Positions 17,252-25,890 of a stretch of 64,000 nucleotides of DNA are shown in pieces. The notes beneath the pieces are model-generated. The model made no database searches and was not told where the DNA came from. It worked only from the letters and a program-made list of their open reading frames with translations. Made by a program: the position numbers and the translations under genes. The DNA is taken from contig NZ_CP108518.1 in NCBI RefSeq assembly GCF_035989885.1, forward strand, positions 6,315,001 to 6,379,000, written 5' to 3'. Source of the DNA: Streptomyces sp. NBC_01232. Lineage in GTDB: Bacteria > Actinomycetota > Actinomycetes > Streptomycetales > Streptomycetaceae. Each line of letters starts with the position of its first letter. The first letter of the stretch is position 1.

Positions 17252-18498
17252 GGGGCCTCCGGGACTGCGGTCGGGGGAGCGGCGGGCATGATGCGCCAGG
17301 CGGCCGCGAGCGCCCCGGCCAGCGCGAGGGCAGCGGTCCACAGGGCGGGCCGCGGTCCCCAGAGGGTCCACGCCGCCCCGAAACCGGCGGCGCCCAGCAG
17401 TCGGGCCAGCGCCTGGCCGGTCTGCAGCACCGCGAGTCCGCCCGCCCGCCCGGCCGCCGGCAGTGCGGGCGCGGCGAGCGCCATCAGAACCCCGTCGGTG
17501 GCGGCGTAGAAGAGCCCCAGCAGGACGAGCACCCCGGCGACGGTCGGCGGGGAGAGGGGGGCGAGCAGCAGGGCGTACGCGCCGAGCAGGGCGCCGTGCC
17601 CGAGCAGGAACGCCGTCCGGCGCCCGGTCCGGTCGGCGATCCGGCCCGCGGGGACGGCGAGCAGCAGGTAGACGGCGGCGGCCCCGAGCGGCAGCAGTGT
17701 GAAGAGGGCGGGCGGCAGGTCGAGGCCGCGCAGGAGCAGGAGGTAGAGGAAGGCGTCGCCGATGGTGGTGGCGCCGAGCAGGGCCGAGGCACACAGCACG
17801 CGCCGGAAGGCGGGATCGCGCAGGGCCCGGACGCGCGGTGGGCCGGCCCCGGGCGGGGGAGGGGCGGCCGGCCCGGGCGCGGCCGGGACGTACACCACGA
17901 GCAGGAGCACGCCGAGCAGGCCGGTGCAGAAACTGACGGCGAACACCGCGTCGTAGGCGTCGGCGGTCGCCCACAGCACGGCGAACGCGGCGAGCGGTCC
18001 GAGGAGGGCGCCCGTGGTGTCCATGGCGCGGTGCACGCCGAAGGACCGGCCGAGCGTTTCCGGGGGCCCGCTGAGCGAGATCAGGGCGTCGCGCGGGGCG
18101 GTACGGATGCCCTTGCCCAGCCGGTCGGCGGCGAGCGCGGCAGCGATCCCGCCAGTGGCGCCCCCCGCGAGCAGCAGTCCGAGCCGGGAGAGCGCGGAGA
18201 GCAGGTAGCCGGCGCCGGCGACCCTCTTGTGGTGGCCCCGGCGGTCGGCGAGCCGGCCGCCGAGCAGCCGTACGAGGGCGGTGGCCCCGTTGAACATCCC
18301 GTCGAGGAAGCCGAACTGGAGGGGGGTCAGGCCCAGGCCCAGGACGAGGTAGAGCGGCAGCACCGCGGTGACCATCTCGGAGGAGATGTCGGTGACGAGG
18401 CTGACCGTGCCGAGCGCGAGGACGGCGGCGGGGACGCGCCGCCGGGCCCCTGGGGTGCGGGGCGGCGCGTCCGGGCGGCCGTTGGCGGCCAGGTACAT
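17248..18498 (-). CDS. MFS transporter
   Basis: The 416-residue integral membrane protein has about 12 predicted helices. The N-terminal half contains VTDISSEMVTAVLPLYLVLG and the inter-helix loop motif GGRLADRRGHHKRV (MFS motif A between helices 2 and 3). The second half repeats it as AGRIADRTGRRTAF. LGKGIRTAPRDALISLSGP is characteristic of a subgroup of MFS proteins often annotated as multidrug-like. Substrate unknown. It is the middle gene of a three-gene operon: its ATG overlaps the metallophosphoesterase stop (ATGA at 18495-18498) and its stop overlaps the TolB-like GTG. Translational coupling suggests a shared task, perhaps export or salvage of a phosphorylated metabolite, but that is speculative. 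Confidence 0.88.
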   Translation of the reverse strand: MYLAANGRPDAPPRTPGARRRVPAAVLALGTVSLVTDISSEMVTAVLPLYLVLGLGLTPLQFGFLDGMFNGATALVRLLGGRLADRRGHHKRVAGAGYLLSALSRLGLLLAGGATGGIAAALAADRLGKGIRTAPRDALISLSGPPETLGRSFGVHRAMDTTGALLGPLAAFAVLWATADAYDAVFAVSFCTGLLGVLLLVVYVPAAPGPAAPPPPGAGPPRVRALRDPAFRRVLCASALLGATTIGDAFLYLLLLRGLDLPPALFTLLPLGAAAVYLLLAVPAGRIADRTGRRTAFLLGHGALLGAYALLLAPLSPPTVAGVLVLLGLFYAATDGVLMALAAPALPAAGRAGGLAVLQTGQALARLLGAAGFGAAWTLWGPRPALWTAALALAGALAAAWRIMPAAPPTAVPEAP

Positions 18499-19856
18499 CA
18501 GTGGCAGCTGTACTTCGGGCCGGTGTCCTTGACCTGGCCGTCGGTGGCGACGTAGGTCCAGCCGTAGCCGGTGTCGGTGAAGTCCAGCTTCACCACGCCG
18601 TACGGTCCGCTGACCCGCTTCTGGCTGTTGGGCTGGACCTCCTCGATCGGGTAGGGCTCGGCGCCGCCCATGCCGCCGACGATCTCCACGATCCCGTCGG
18701 CGGTCGCCCGGCCGTCGGGGTCCTGCGGGGCGAACCGCTCGTAGTGGTGGTCGTGCCCGTTCAGGACCAGGTCGGCCCTGGCGGCGTAGAGGATCTTCCA
18801 GACCGGCTTGGAGACGGGGTCGTTGCCGTGCCCGCCGGAGGAGTACAGCGGGTGGTGCCAGTAGGCGGCGATGCACGGCTTGGTGTTGGCGGCGAGGTCG
18901 GCCTTCAGCCAGTTGAGCTGGGCGGCCTGGTCGAAGGAGTTGGAGTCGAGGGCGACGAAGTGCCAGTTGCCCTCGTCGAAGCTGTAGTAGCTCCTGCCCT
19001 GCGGGTAGGCGATGCTCCCGAAGTACGACTTGTACCCGGCGAGCGGGCCGGCCGGGTCGTACGTCTCGTGGTTGCCCGGGACCGGCCGGGTCCGGGCCTT
19101 GAAGGCGCCCCAGGTCTTGTCGTAGTAGGCGCGGTAGTCGGACAGCCGGGCGTCGTCGTACTGGTTGTCGCCCATCGTCAGATAGAACTTCGGGTCGATC
19201 CGCTGGGCCAGTGCAGCCGTCTTCGGGTGCGCGCAGCCGCTGTCGGACGCCGTGCACTGCGCGGCGATGTCACCGGCGGCGACGACGGTGAAGGAGCCGC
19301 CCGGCGGCGGCCCGTCCCCGACGGTGCCGTACACCTCGGCCTCGAAGAGCGAGTAGCCGTACGAGGTGCCGCGCGCGGTGCCCTGGACACGCAGGTAACG
19401 GCCCTTGCCGGACAGGCCGGTCCAGTCGTCGACGCCACCGTTGCCGGAGCTCTCGGCGGCGAGCGGGGTCCAGGCGGCGCCGTCGGCGGAGATCTCGACG
19501 CGGTACGCCTTGGCGTAGGCGGCCTCCCAGGTGAGCCGTACCCGCGAGACGGTGGCGCCGGCGCCGAGGTCGACCCGGATCCACTGCGGGTCCTTGCCCT
19601 CGGCGCTGGCCCAGCGGGTGGCCGGATCGCCGTCGAAGGCGTTCTTCGCGCCCAGTGAGGAGGACTCGGTGGAGGAGGCGGTGGCGGGCTTCCCGCGGGA
19701 TATGAGGGGGTCGGCGGCGGCCCCGGCCCGGCCCGGCCAGGCCAGCAGGAGCCCGCCGAGGAGCGCGAGTGCGGCGAGGCCGGTGAGGGCGGTGAGGAGG
19801 AGGGGGCGGAGTCTGCCGCGTAACAGACGGGGGTGAGCGGAGGCGTTCAGGCGCAT
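18498..19856 (-). CDS. Secreted metallophosphoesterase with discoidin (F5/8 type C) domain
   Basis: The 452-residue protein has a long signal peptide or anchor (LLLTALTGLAALALLGGLLL). A discoidin-like carbohydrate-binding domain follows (about 50-175: ASSTESSSLGAKNAFDGDPA, TRWASAEGKDPQWIRVDLG). The calcineurin-type phosphoesterase domain runs from about 190 to the end: AAGDIA, MGDNQY, PVPGNHETYD, YWHHPLYSSG and NGHDHHYERF supply the metal-binding Asp, Asn and His residues. It probably hydrolyses phosphate esters outside the cell. Leu12 (19821-19823) is a TTA codon, so translation should depend on the bldA tRNA, as should the coupled MFS and TolB-like genes. AGG lies 4 bp upstream of the ATG, and a 44-bp perfect palindrome sits 52 bp upstream. 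Confidence 0.92.
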   Translation of the reverse strand: MRLNASAHPRLLRGRLRPLLLTALTGLAALALLGGLLLAWPGRAGAAADPLISRGKPATASSTESSSLGAKNAFDGDPATRWASAEGKDPQWIRVDLGAGATVSRVRLTWEAAYAKAYRVEISADGAAWTPLAAESSGNGGVDDWTGLSGKGRYLRVQGTARGTSYGYSLFEAEVYGTVGDGPPPGGSFTVVAAGDIAAQCTASDSGCAHPKTAALAQRIDPKFYLTMGDNQYDDARLSDYRAYYDKTWGAFKARTRPVPGNHETYDPAGPLAGYKSYFGSIAYPQGRSYYSFDEGNWHFVALDSNSFDQAAQLNWLKADLAANTKPCIAAYWHHPLYSSGGHGNDPVSKPVWKILYAARADLVLNGHDHHYERFAPQDPDGRATADGIVEIVGGMGGAEPYPIEEVQPNSQKRVSGPYGVVKLDFTDTGYGWTYVATDGQVKDTGPKYSCH

Positions 19857-19907
19857 ACCTGGAACTCCCTGCCTTGAGGGGGCGGCGAGAGCTGGACACT
19901 GGCGCGG

Positions 19908-19951
19908 GGCGCCGTCCCCTGCCCGCCCGCGGGCGGGCAGGGGACGGCGCC
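19908..19951. repeat. 44-bp perfect palindrome in a divergent intergenic region
   Basis: Positions 19908-19951 are a perfect inverted repeat with 22-bp arms and no spacer (arm begins GGCGCCGTCCCCTGCCCGCC). It lies between the divergent metallophosphoesterase and mini-protein genes, so it is not in a normal terminator position. In the minus-strand transcript it would form a very stable hairpin in the 5' leader. As DNA it could bind a dimer or extrude a cruciform. Confidence 0.85.
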
Positions 19952-20111
19952 ACGGCGGCCGGGTCAGAGCTCTCGCTGAGCGCGTCATGCCCGTGGGGGT
20001 GGGCACCGCGCCAAGCCGCCGCCCGGGACACTAACAGGAAGGAAAGTTTCCTACCAGTGGTCCCGCGGCAGTTGTCCCGGGCCTTTCCGGAGCCCGTTCC
20101 CCACCCGCGGG

Positions 20112-20117
20112 TAGGCT
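20112..20117 (+). promoter_or_regulatory. Candidate -10 box of a leaderless promoter
   Basis: TAGGCT lies 7 bp before the ATG at 20125. A transcript starting there would begin at or next to the start codon. No convincing -35 hexamer is seen at 17-18 bp. Confidence 0.5.
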
Positions 20118-20124
20118 CGTACGC

Positions 20125-20316
20125 ATGGACCGGCCGGAAGAGACCCCGTCGTACTGCCCCGCCCCCGCCGCGCCGGCAGGCCGGGTGGCCGGGCCGCCGT
20201 ACGCGGACTGCCTGGAGTGCGGACGGCCCACCGAGTACGGGGTCGCCACCCCGGGCGTGGTGCTCTGCCCGGTCTGCGAGTGGCAGGACGCGCAGCGCAA
20301 CGCCTGCTCCGGGTAG
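20125..20316 (+). CDS. Zinc-ribbon mini-protein (63 aa)
   Basis: The protein is short and has two CxxC pairs: CLECGRPTEYG and LCPVCEWQDAQ. Four cysteines in this spacing are typical of a zinc ribbon. The first 25 residues are Pro/Ala-rich and probably disordered. No enzyme motif is present. The start ATG follows a TAGGCT -10-like box by 7 bp and no Shine-Dalgarno, suggesting leaderless expression. Codon pattern and the compact Cys motif argue that it is real despite its size. A role in RNA, DNA or protein binding is possible but unproven. Confidence 0.7.
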   Translation: MDRPEETPSYCPAPAAPAGRVAGPPYADCLECGRPTEYGVATPGVVLCPVCEWQDAQRNACSG

Positions 20317-20343
20317 CCGGTTCGAGGGCGGCCCGGGCCCGCG

Positions 20344-21255
20344 CTACTTTCCGATCAGCTCGGAGACCTTCACGAACCGGTAGCCGCGCTTGCGCAGTTC
20401 GGGGACGATCCGCCGGACGGCCTCCTCGGTGACCGGGGCGGCGCTGCGCGTGCAGTGCATGACCACCACCGAGCCGGGCTTCACCCCGGCGAGCACCTGC
20501 TCGGCCACGGCGACCGGGTCCTTGGCGAAGGCGTCCCCGCTGACCACGTCCCACTGGACGGCCGTGACCCCGGCCGTGGACAGGGCCCGCAGCGACTGGT
20601 CGTCGTAGCAGCCGCCCGGGAAGCGGAAGTACGGGACGGTGTTGACCGCGCCCGCCTGCCGGAAGGCGGCGAAGGCCCGGTCCACGTCGGCCCGGGCGGC
20701 CGCGGTGTCGAGCACGGGCAGCCCGTAGCAGGGCGAGGTGAAGGCGTGGTGGCTGTACGAGTGGTTCGCGATCTCGAAGTTCGGGTCGGTGCCGATCGAC
20801 TTCGCCTGATCCGGGTACTCCTCGGCCCAGCGGCCCGTCATGAAGATCGTCGAGGGCACCTTGAGGGTGCGCAGGGCCGAGATCAGCGCGGGGTTGTCGA
20901 AGTGCTCCCCGCCCGCGGCGCGCGGCCCCTGGTCAGAGGTCATGTCGGCGTCGAAGGTCAGCGCCACGGTCTTGTCCGTCTGCTGCTTCGCCCGTTCGAA
21001 GACGGGGGCCAGGCCGTTCGGGCCGGGCGCCATCGTCGGGGGCTTGGCGGGGGCGCCGGCCTGCGGGGAGGCGGCGGGCGATCCGGCGGCCGATGCCGAT
21101 GCCGACGCGGATCCGGATGCGGAGGCGGCGGGGGTGCCCATACGGGCCTCGCGGCCGGCGGCCGGCGCGCCGGCGCCGCCCCCGCATCCCGCGAGGGCGG
21201 CGCCGAGCACCGCCACGGCAGCTGCGGCAGCTACTTTTCGTACGGAATTGGTCAC
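20344..21255 (-). CDS. Polysaccharide deacetylase (CE4) lipoprotein
   Basis: The 303-residue protein has a lipobox (LAGC) after a short signal (AAAAAVAVLGAA). A Ser/Ala/Gly-rich linker (about 40-75) leads to a NodB-homology domain with the CE4 motifs TFDAD (catalytic base and metal Asp), HSYSHH (metal His pair) and RFPGGC (motif 3), plus VVMHC near the end. It should remove acetyl groups from peptidoglycan or another N-acetyl polysaccharide at the cell surface. GTG 21255 sits 8 bp after TATAGT, so the message may be leaderless. It converges with the mini-protein gene (27-bp gap). Confidence 0.9.
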   Translation of the reverse strand: MTNSVRKVAAAAAVAVLGAALAGCGGGAGAPAAGREARMGTPAASASGSASASASAAGSPAASPQAGAPAKPPTMAPGPNGLAPVFERAKQQTDKTVALTFDADMTSDQGPRAAGGEHFDNPALISALRTLKVPSTIFMTGRWAEEYPDQAKSIGTDPNFEIANHSYSHHAFTSPCYGLPVLDTAAARADVDRAFAAFRQAGAVNTVPYFRFPGGCYDDQSLRALSTAGVTAVQWDVVSGDAFAKDPVAVAEQVLAGVKPGSVVVMHCTRSAAPVTEEAVRRIVPELRKRGYRFVKVSELIGK

Positions 21256-21263
21256 GCACGCAA

Positions 21264-21269
21264 ACTATA
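21264..21269 (-). promoter_or_regulatory. Candidate -10 box for the CE4 gene
   Basis: TATAGT on the minus strand lies 8 nt before the GTG at 21255, in a locally AT-rich patch (AAACTATATGACTAACTGAT on the plus strand). The spacing suits a leaderless transcript. Confidence 0.5.
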
Positions 21270-21314
21270 TGACTAACTGATCAGAAGAATGGACGACAGG
21301 CGGTCGAGCGGAAC

Positions 21315-22304
21315 TCACCCCTCCAGCAGCTGCCTGCGGCACTCCTCGACATCGAAGTCACCCTTCGGATAGTGCGGATCGATGTCCTCCAGGTGCTCCA
21401 GCAGCAGGGTGCTGATCGCCCAGTTGCGGTACCACTTGCGGTCCGCGGGCACGACGTACCAGGGCGCCGCGTCGGTGGAACAGCGCTCCAGCGCCAGCTC
21501 GTACGCCTCCTGGTACGCGGGCCACAGGCTGCGCTCCGCGATGTCGCCCAGGTTGAACTTCCAGTGCTTGTCGGGGTTGTCCAGCCGGGCCAGGAGCCGG
21601 CTCCGCTGCTCCTCGTGGCCGATGTGCAGGAAGACCTTCACCACGCTCACGCCGTCGTCCGCGAGGGCCTGCTCGAACCGGTTGATCTGGGCGTACCGGC
21701 TGCGCACCCGGTTGCGCGGCACGAGCTCGCGGACACGGGCGATGAGCACGTCCTCGTAGTGGGAGCGGTCGAAGATCCCGATCTCGCCCGGCAGGGGGAG
21801 CTCCTGCTTGATGCGCCAGAGGAAGGGGTGGCTCTGTTCCTCCTCGGTGGGCGCCTTGAAGCCCTTGATCCTGCAGCCGGAGGGGTTGAACTGGCCGATC
21901 ACGTGCTTGACGGTGCCGCCCTTGCCGCTGGTGTCCATGCCCTGCAGGACGAGCAGGACGCGGCGGCGGTCCCCGGCGGTGCTCGCCGCGTAGAGCCGCT
22001 CCTGGAGAGAGGCGAGCGGCTGCGCCAGCAGGGCGGTGGCGGCCAGCCCGGCCGCCTTGCCGGCGGGGCCGCCGGGGGTCCCGGAGGAGTCGAGGAGGCG
22101 GAGGTCCGGCCGCTCGCCCGGGGTCACGCGCAGCAACTCCCGCAGCGACGGCCGCGCTCCGTCGCCGCCGCCGTCGGACCGCTTCCCGGCCTTGCCGCCC
22201 TTCGCGGCCTTCTCGGGCCCCTCCTGTTTCGCGGGCTTCTCCGACTTCTCGGACTTCGCCGATTTCCGCTTCTCGTGCCGCTTCTCGTTCTGCTTCCCGG
22301 CCAT
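21315..22304 (-). CDS. Polyphosphate kinase 2 family protein
   Basis: The 329-residue protein has a Lys/Glu-rich N-terminal tail (about 1-45, with EKRHEKRKSAKSEKSEKPAK) followed by a PPK2 P-loop domain. Walker A is VLQGMDTSGKGGTVKHV and Walker B with lid is GIFDRSHYEDVLIARVRELV. The family signature FNPSGCRIKGFKAPTEEEQ follows Walker A, and WYVVPADRKWYRNWAIS is near the C-terminus. PPK2 enzymes phosphorylate nucleotides using polyphosphate, or the reverse. The basic tail may bind polyphosphate, which is inference. ATG 22304 has GGGGTGG about 7 bp upstream. It stands alone. Confidence 0.93.
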   Translation of the reverse strand: MAGKQNEKRHEKRKSAKSEKSEKPAKQEGPEKAAKGGKAGKRSDGGGDGARPSLRELLRVTPGERPDLRLLDSSGTPGGPAGKAAGLAATALLAQPLASLQERLYAASTAGDRRRVLLVLQGMDTSGKGGTVKHVIGQFNPSGCRIKGFKAPTEEEQSHPFLWRIKQELPLPGEIGIFDRSHYEDVLIARVRELVPRNRVRSRYAQINRFEQALADDGVSVVKVFLHIGHEEQRSRLLARLDNPDKHWKFNLGDIAERSLWPAYQEAYELALERCSTDAAPWYVVPADRKWYRNWAISTLLLEHLEDIDPHYPKGDFDVEECRRQLLEG

Positions 22305-22368
22305 CGCTGACCACCCCATTCCCGTCGGTTCCGTACGATCTTCCAGCAGACCGAACGGGAGCGCGAGA

Positions 22369-23754
22369 TCAGCGCCAGGGCCCCGTCACCGCGAACGTGG
22401 TCCCCGGCGCGTAGGCGTTCGCGTACATCGTCCGCCCGTCCGGGGAGAAGGTGACCCCGGCGAACTCCCCCCACTCCGGGGCCCCCGGCTGTCCGATGTC
22501 CTCGGCGTTGCGGGCCATCGGGTAGACCTCGCCGTCCACCGTCACCCCGAGGACGTACTGCGCCCCGCCGCCGTCCTCGCACACCATCAGTCCGCCGTCC
22601 GGGGCCAGGCAGATGTTGTCGGGGGAGTCCCCGGGCAGCGCGATGTCGGCGGCCGGGCCGAAGACCACGTCCAGCCGCAGCACGGAGTTCCGCGGATCGT
22701 AGAACCAGACCTGCCCGTGGTGGTCGCCGGCCGCTCCCTCGCCGCTGCGGGCGAAGCTGGACACGAAGTGGACCCCGCCGTCGCCCCAGTAGCAGCCCTC
22801 CAGTTTCTGCGCGTGGGTGATTCCGCCCGGCCCGAAGTCCTGCAGCCGGATCGGCGTCCCGGCCGCCGAGGGGTCCGGTACGGGCACCCATTCCACCGGG
22901 AACCGGGACCCGGGCTCGTCCACGACCGCCAGGTCCGCCAGCCCCGGTACGCGCAGGGCCTCCAGCCGGCCCCCCGCCCGCAACGAGCCGAGCCCGCCGA
23001 GCGGCCGCTCGGGCAGGAACCGGTAGAAGAGCCCGAACGGGCGGACGAAGGCGTCCTCGGTCTCGTAGACGACCCCGCGGTACGGGTCCACGGCGACGGC
23101 CTCGTGAGCGAAGCGGCCCATCGCGGTCAGCGGGACCGCGCCCGAGCGGTGCGGGTCGGCCGGGTCCACCTCGAAGACGTAGCCGTGGTCCCGGGTGTAG
23201 CCGGAAGTGCCCGCGCGGTCCTCGGTCTCCTCGCAGCTCAGCCAGGTGTTCCAAGGGGTGCGGCCGCCCGCGCAGTTGACGGCGGTGCCGGCGAGGGCGA
23301 CCCGCTCGCCGGTGACCCGCCCGTCCGCGTCGAGCTCCAGCGCGGTGCAGCCGCCGAGGGCCCCGGGGTCGTACGTCAGTCCCCGTACGGCGGGAACGCG
23401 CAGGGCGGCGGTGGTGCGGTTCTCGTGGTTCCGGACCAGCCGCACACGCCCGCCGCCCGCCTCGAAGGCGGCCATGCCGTCGCAGTTGGCCGGCACCGCG
23501 CCCTCGCCGGAGCGCAGCGGCCGGCCCGCCCGTGACAGCACCCGGTACGTGAACCCCGCGGGCAGGTCGAGAAGCCCGCGCGGATCGGCCACCAGCGGCC
23601 CGTAGCCGCCGGTGGCCCGCGGAGCCCGGGGGGCCCGGGCGGCGAGGGAGTCACCCCCGGCGAACAGCGCGCCGAGCGCCCCGCTGAAGACGATCCCGCC
23701 CGCGGCGAGCAGGCTGCGCCGGGTGACGGACACCGGTGGCCGCACGGGCGGCAT
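22369..23754 (-). CDS. PhoX-like (DUF839) Tat-exported phosphatase
   Basis: The 461-residue protein has a twin-arginine signal (TRRSLLAAGGIVFSGALG) and a beta-propeller typical of PhoX/DUF839: LVRNHENRTTAAL, NCAGGRTPWNTWLSCEETE, RFAHEAVAVDPYRGVVYETE, DSPDNICLAPDGGLMVCEDG and EFAGVTFSPDGRTMYAN. These Glu and Asp clusters bind Ca/Fe in PhoX. It probably releases phosphate from extracellular esters. Its start ATG overlaps the stop of the small secreted protein gene upstream (ATGA at 23751-23754), so the two are coupled. No convincing PHO box was found in front of the pair. Confidence 0.88.
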   Translation of the reverse strand: MPPVRPPVSVTRRSLLAAGGIVFSGALGALFAGGDSLAARAPRAPRATGGYGPLVADPRGLLDLPAGFTYRVLSRAGRPLRSGEGAVPANCDGMAAFEAGGGRVRLVRNHENRTTAALRVPAVRGLTYDPGALGGCTALELDADGRVTGERVALAGTAVNCAGGRTPWNTWLSCEETEDRAGTSGYTRDHGYVFEVDPADPHRSGAVPLTAMGRFAHEAVAVDPYRGVVYETEDAFVRPFGLFYRFLPERPLGGLGSLRAGGRLEALRVPGLADLAVVDEPGSRFPVEWVPVPDPSAAGTPIRLQDFGPGGITHAQKLEGCYWGDGGVHFVSSFARSGEGAAGDHHGQVWFYDPRNSVLRLDVVFGPAADIALPGDSPDNICLAPDGGLMVCEDGGGAQYVLGVTVDGEVYPMARNAEDIGQPGAPEWGEFAGVTFSPDGRTMYANAYAPGTTFAVTGPWR

Positions 23755-24314
23755 CAGGCGGCCGGCTTGGGGCGGGTGGTGCCCGGAAGGCAGTTCACCG
23801 CCTTGTTGAAGGTCGTGAACAGACCGCCGGGATTCTTCTTCCACAGCCACATGTGGAGGGCGTAGTGCACCGGCTGACCGGGGAAGTTGCCGGGCCGGGG
23901 GCCCTGGAAGGCGGTGCCGAACATCGTGGGGCGGTCGTCGTCCGTCGTCACCTTCTGATCGCGGTCGTAGACCAGCCACTGGACCGCGACGAGCCGCTTT
24001 CCGCCGCGCCCGTCGTCCTCGTAGAACAGTGCGGCGGGCTTCGCCGGGTCGACGGAGTTGTCGTACTTGTGGTTGAAGTGCGGGTAACCGAGCGCGCCGG
24101 TGCCCGCCTTGTCGACGACGCAGTACTGGTCGGGCTTGTAGCCCGCCGCCACGGCGTTGGCGTGCAGCTGGAACCTGGCGGTCGCCGCGTACACGAGGGC
24201 CCGGTCGCCCAGGGCCCGGCCGGGGCCATGGTCCGCCGTGGCGGGGGGAGCGGCGAGGGCGGCCAGGGTGAGCGAGGCGACTGCGGTGAGGGCCGGGGCG
24301 AGACGGCGTGCCAT
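23754..24314 (-). CDS. Secreted protein of unknown function coupled to PhoX
   Basis: The 186-residue protein has a clean signal peptide (LAPALTAVASLTLAALAAPP, cleavage near ATA-DHG). The mature part contains YCVVDKAGTGALGYPHFNH, FYEDDGRGGKRLVAVQWLVY and HMWLWKKNPGGLFTTFNKAV. It is rich in aromatic residues and His and has two cysteines (YCVV, NCLPG) that could pair. I do not recognise a family. AGGAG is 8 bp before the ATG, and its stop overlaps the PhoX start. The coupling suggests a partner or substrate-binding role outside the cell, but that is only context. Confidence 0.8.
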   Translation of the reverse strand: MARRLAPALTAVASLTLAALAAPPATADHGPGRALGDRALVYAATARFQLHANAVAAGYKPDQYCVVDKAGTGALGYPHFNHKYDNSVDPAKPAALFYEDDGRGGKRLVAVQWLVYDRDQKVTTDDDRPTMFGTAFQGPRPGNFPGQPVHYALHMWLWKKNPGGLFTTFNKAVNCLPGTTRPKPAA

Positions 24315-24549
24315 GCGCGGGCTCCTTGTGACGGGCTGGCTGGGGCACCTGCAGCCCTTCCCCGGGCCGCCGCACCCGCCACACACTCGGCCCGGACGGA
24401 CGACCGCCGATCGGCTGACGGCCGGCCGGACCCACCCCGGCCCCCGGCCCGGCCGGCTCACTCGAACGGGAAGCGCGCCGTTTCACGACGCCTCCGTACG
24501 GGGAACCGCTGTTGTCCCGAGCGGACGAGTACGACGGAGGGTGCGGATC

Positions 24550-25863
24550 ATGGCGCAGCAGGATGCGGCACCGAACGGCGGCGGCGAGCTGCACGACATC
24601 GTGTCGGCCGTGTCCAGGGGCGCGCCCGAGTACCGGCAGTGCCCCCATCCGATGTACGCCGCCCTGCGGGAGCAGGCCCCGGTGTGCCGGCTGACCCCGC
24701 CCCACGGGATCGACACCTTCCTGATCACCCGTCACGACGACGCCCGCGAGGCGCTGTCCGATCCCCGGTTCAGCAAGAACATGCGCGGGGCCATCGACAC
24801 GTACCACGCCGTCTACGGCAGCTTCTTCGACGCGCTCGACGACAACGTGCTCTTCTCGGACCCGCCCCGGCACACCCGGCTGCGCCGCATCCTGCGGAGC
24901 GCCTTCACCCCCCGGCGGGTGGAGGAGATGCGCCCGAGGATCACCGAGATCGCCGAGGGCATCCTCGCCGAATGCCGCAGGGCGGGCACGGTCGACCTGA
25001 TGGCGGCGTTCGCGTTCCCGCTGCCCGTCGCGGTCCTGTGCGAGCTGATGGGCATTCCGCAGGAGGACCGCCCGGAGATCCTGGAACAGTTCGCGGTGGT
25101 GACCCGCTCCCGGTTCGATCCCAGCAGGAAGGCGGAGCTGAAGGCGGCCGAGGAGCGCCTCCAGCACCGGCTGGAGCGGCTGATCTCGGACACCCGCGAC
25201 CACCCGTGCGACTCCTTCCTCAGCGACCTCATCCGGGCGGAGGAACCGCTGGAGGACGCCGAACTGGTCGCGTCGTTGTGGGTCCTTTTCTTCGCGGGCC
25301 ACAAGACGACCGCCTACCAGATCGGCAATTCCGTCCTCAACCTGCTGCTGCACCCCGATCAGGCGGCGAAGCTCCGCAGGGACCCCGCGCTCGTCCCGCG
25401 CGCGGTCGAGGAGATGCTGCGCTTCGAGGGATCGGTCGAGACGTCGACGTTCCGGTACGCGGCGCAGGACGCCGAGATCCGCGGCACGCCGATCCCCCGG
25501 GGCTCCCTCGTGCAGATCGCGATCTCCTCGGCCAACCGGGACCCGGAGAAGTTCGACCTCCCCGACGAACTGGACGTGACGCGCGAGGGACTCCAGGGCA
25601 CGCACCTGGGCTTCGGACACGGAACCCACTACTGCCTGGGGGCGCCGCTGGCGCGGCTCGAACTCGAGATCGCGCTCGCCTGTCTGCTGCGGGATTTCCC
25701 GGACATGGAGTTGGCCGACGCGCAGGAGACCGGGAGGGCGTGGCTCAAGGGGCCGGTGCCGGCGTTCCGGGGCCTCGAACACCTCCGGCTCGTCCTCGAC
25801 CCGGCGCGCCCCGACGGGGACCCGGGCGAAGCGGAACTGGCCTCCGTGGCCTCCGGAAAGTAA
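24550..25863 (+). CDS. Cytochrome P450 (pathway unknown)
   Basis: The 437-residue enzyme has the P450 landmarks: C-helix HTRLRR, ExxR in EEMLRF (E288-R291) and the haem-binding loop GFGHGTHYCLGAPLARLE with ligand Cys362. The I-helix reads FFAGHKTTAYQ, where Lys252 replaces the usual acidic residue before the Thr pair (normally AGxE/DTT). It is soluble and would need external ferredoxin partners, none of which is encoded nearby. GGAGGG lies about 10 bp before the ATG. An amidohydrolase gene starts 27 bp after the stop, so the two form an operon. The natural substrate cannot be guessed. Confidence 0.95.
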   Translation: MAQQDAAPNGGGELHDIVSAVSRGAPEYRQCPHPMYAALREQAPVCRLTPPHGIDTFLITRHDDAREALSDPRFSKNMRGAIDTYHAVYGSFFDALDDNVLFSDPPRHTRLRRILRSAFTPRRVEEMRPRITEIAEGILAECRRAGTVDLMAAFAFPLPVAVLCELMGIPQEDRPEILEQFAVVTRSRFDPSRKAELKAAEERLQHRLERLISDTRDHPCDSFLSDLIRAEEPLEDAELVASLWVLFFAGHKTTAYQIGNSVLNLLLHPDQAAKLRRDPALVPRAVEEMLRFEGSVETSTFRYAAQDAEIRGTPIPRGSLVQIAISSANRDPEKFDLPDELDVTREGLQGTHLGFGHGTHYCLGAPLARLELEIALACLLRDFPDMELADAQETGRAWLKGPVPAFRGLEHLRLVLDPARPDGDPGEAELASVASGK

Positions 25864-25890
25864 CCCAGACCCGATGGACGGTGGATTGGC

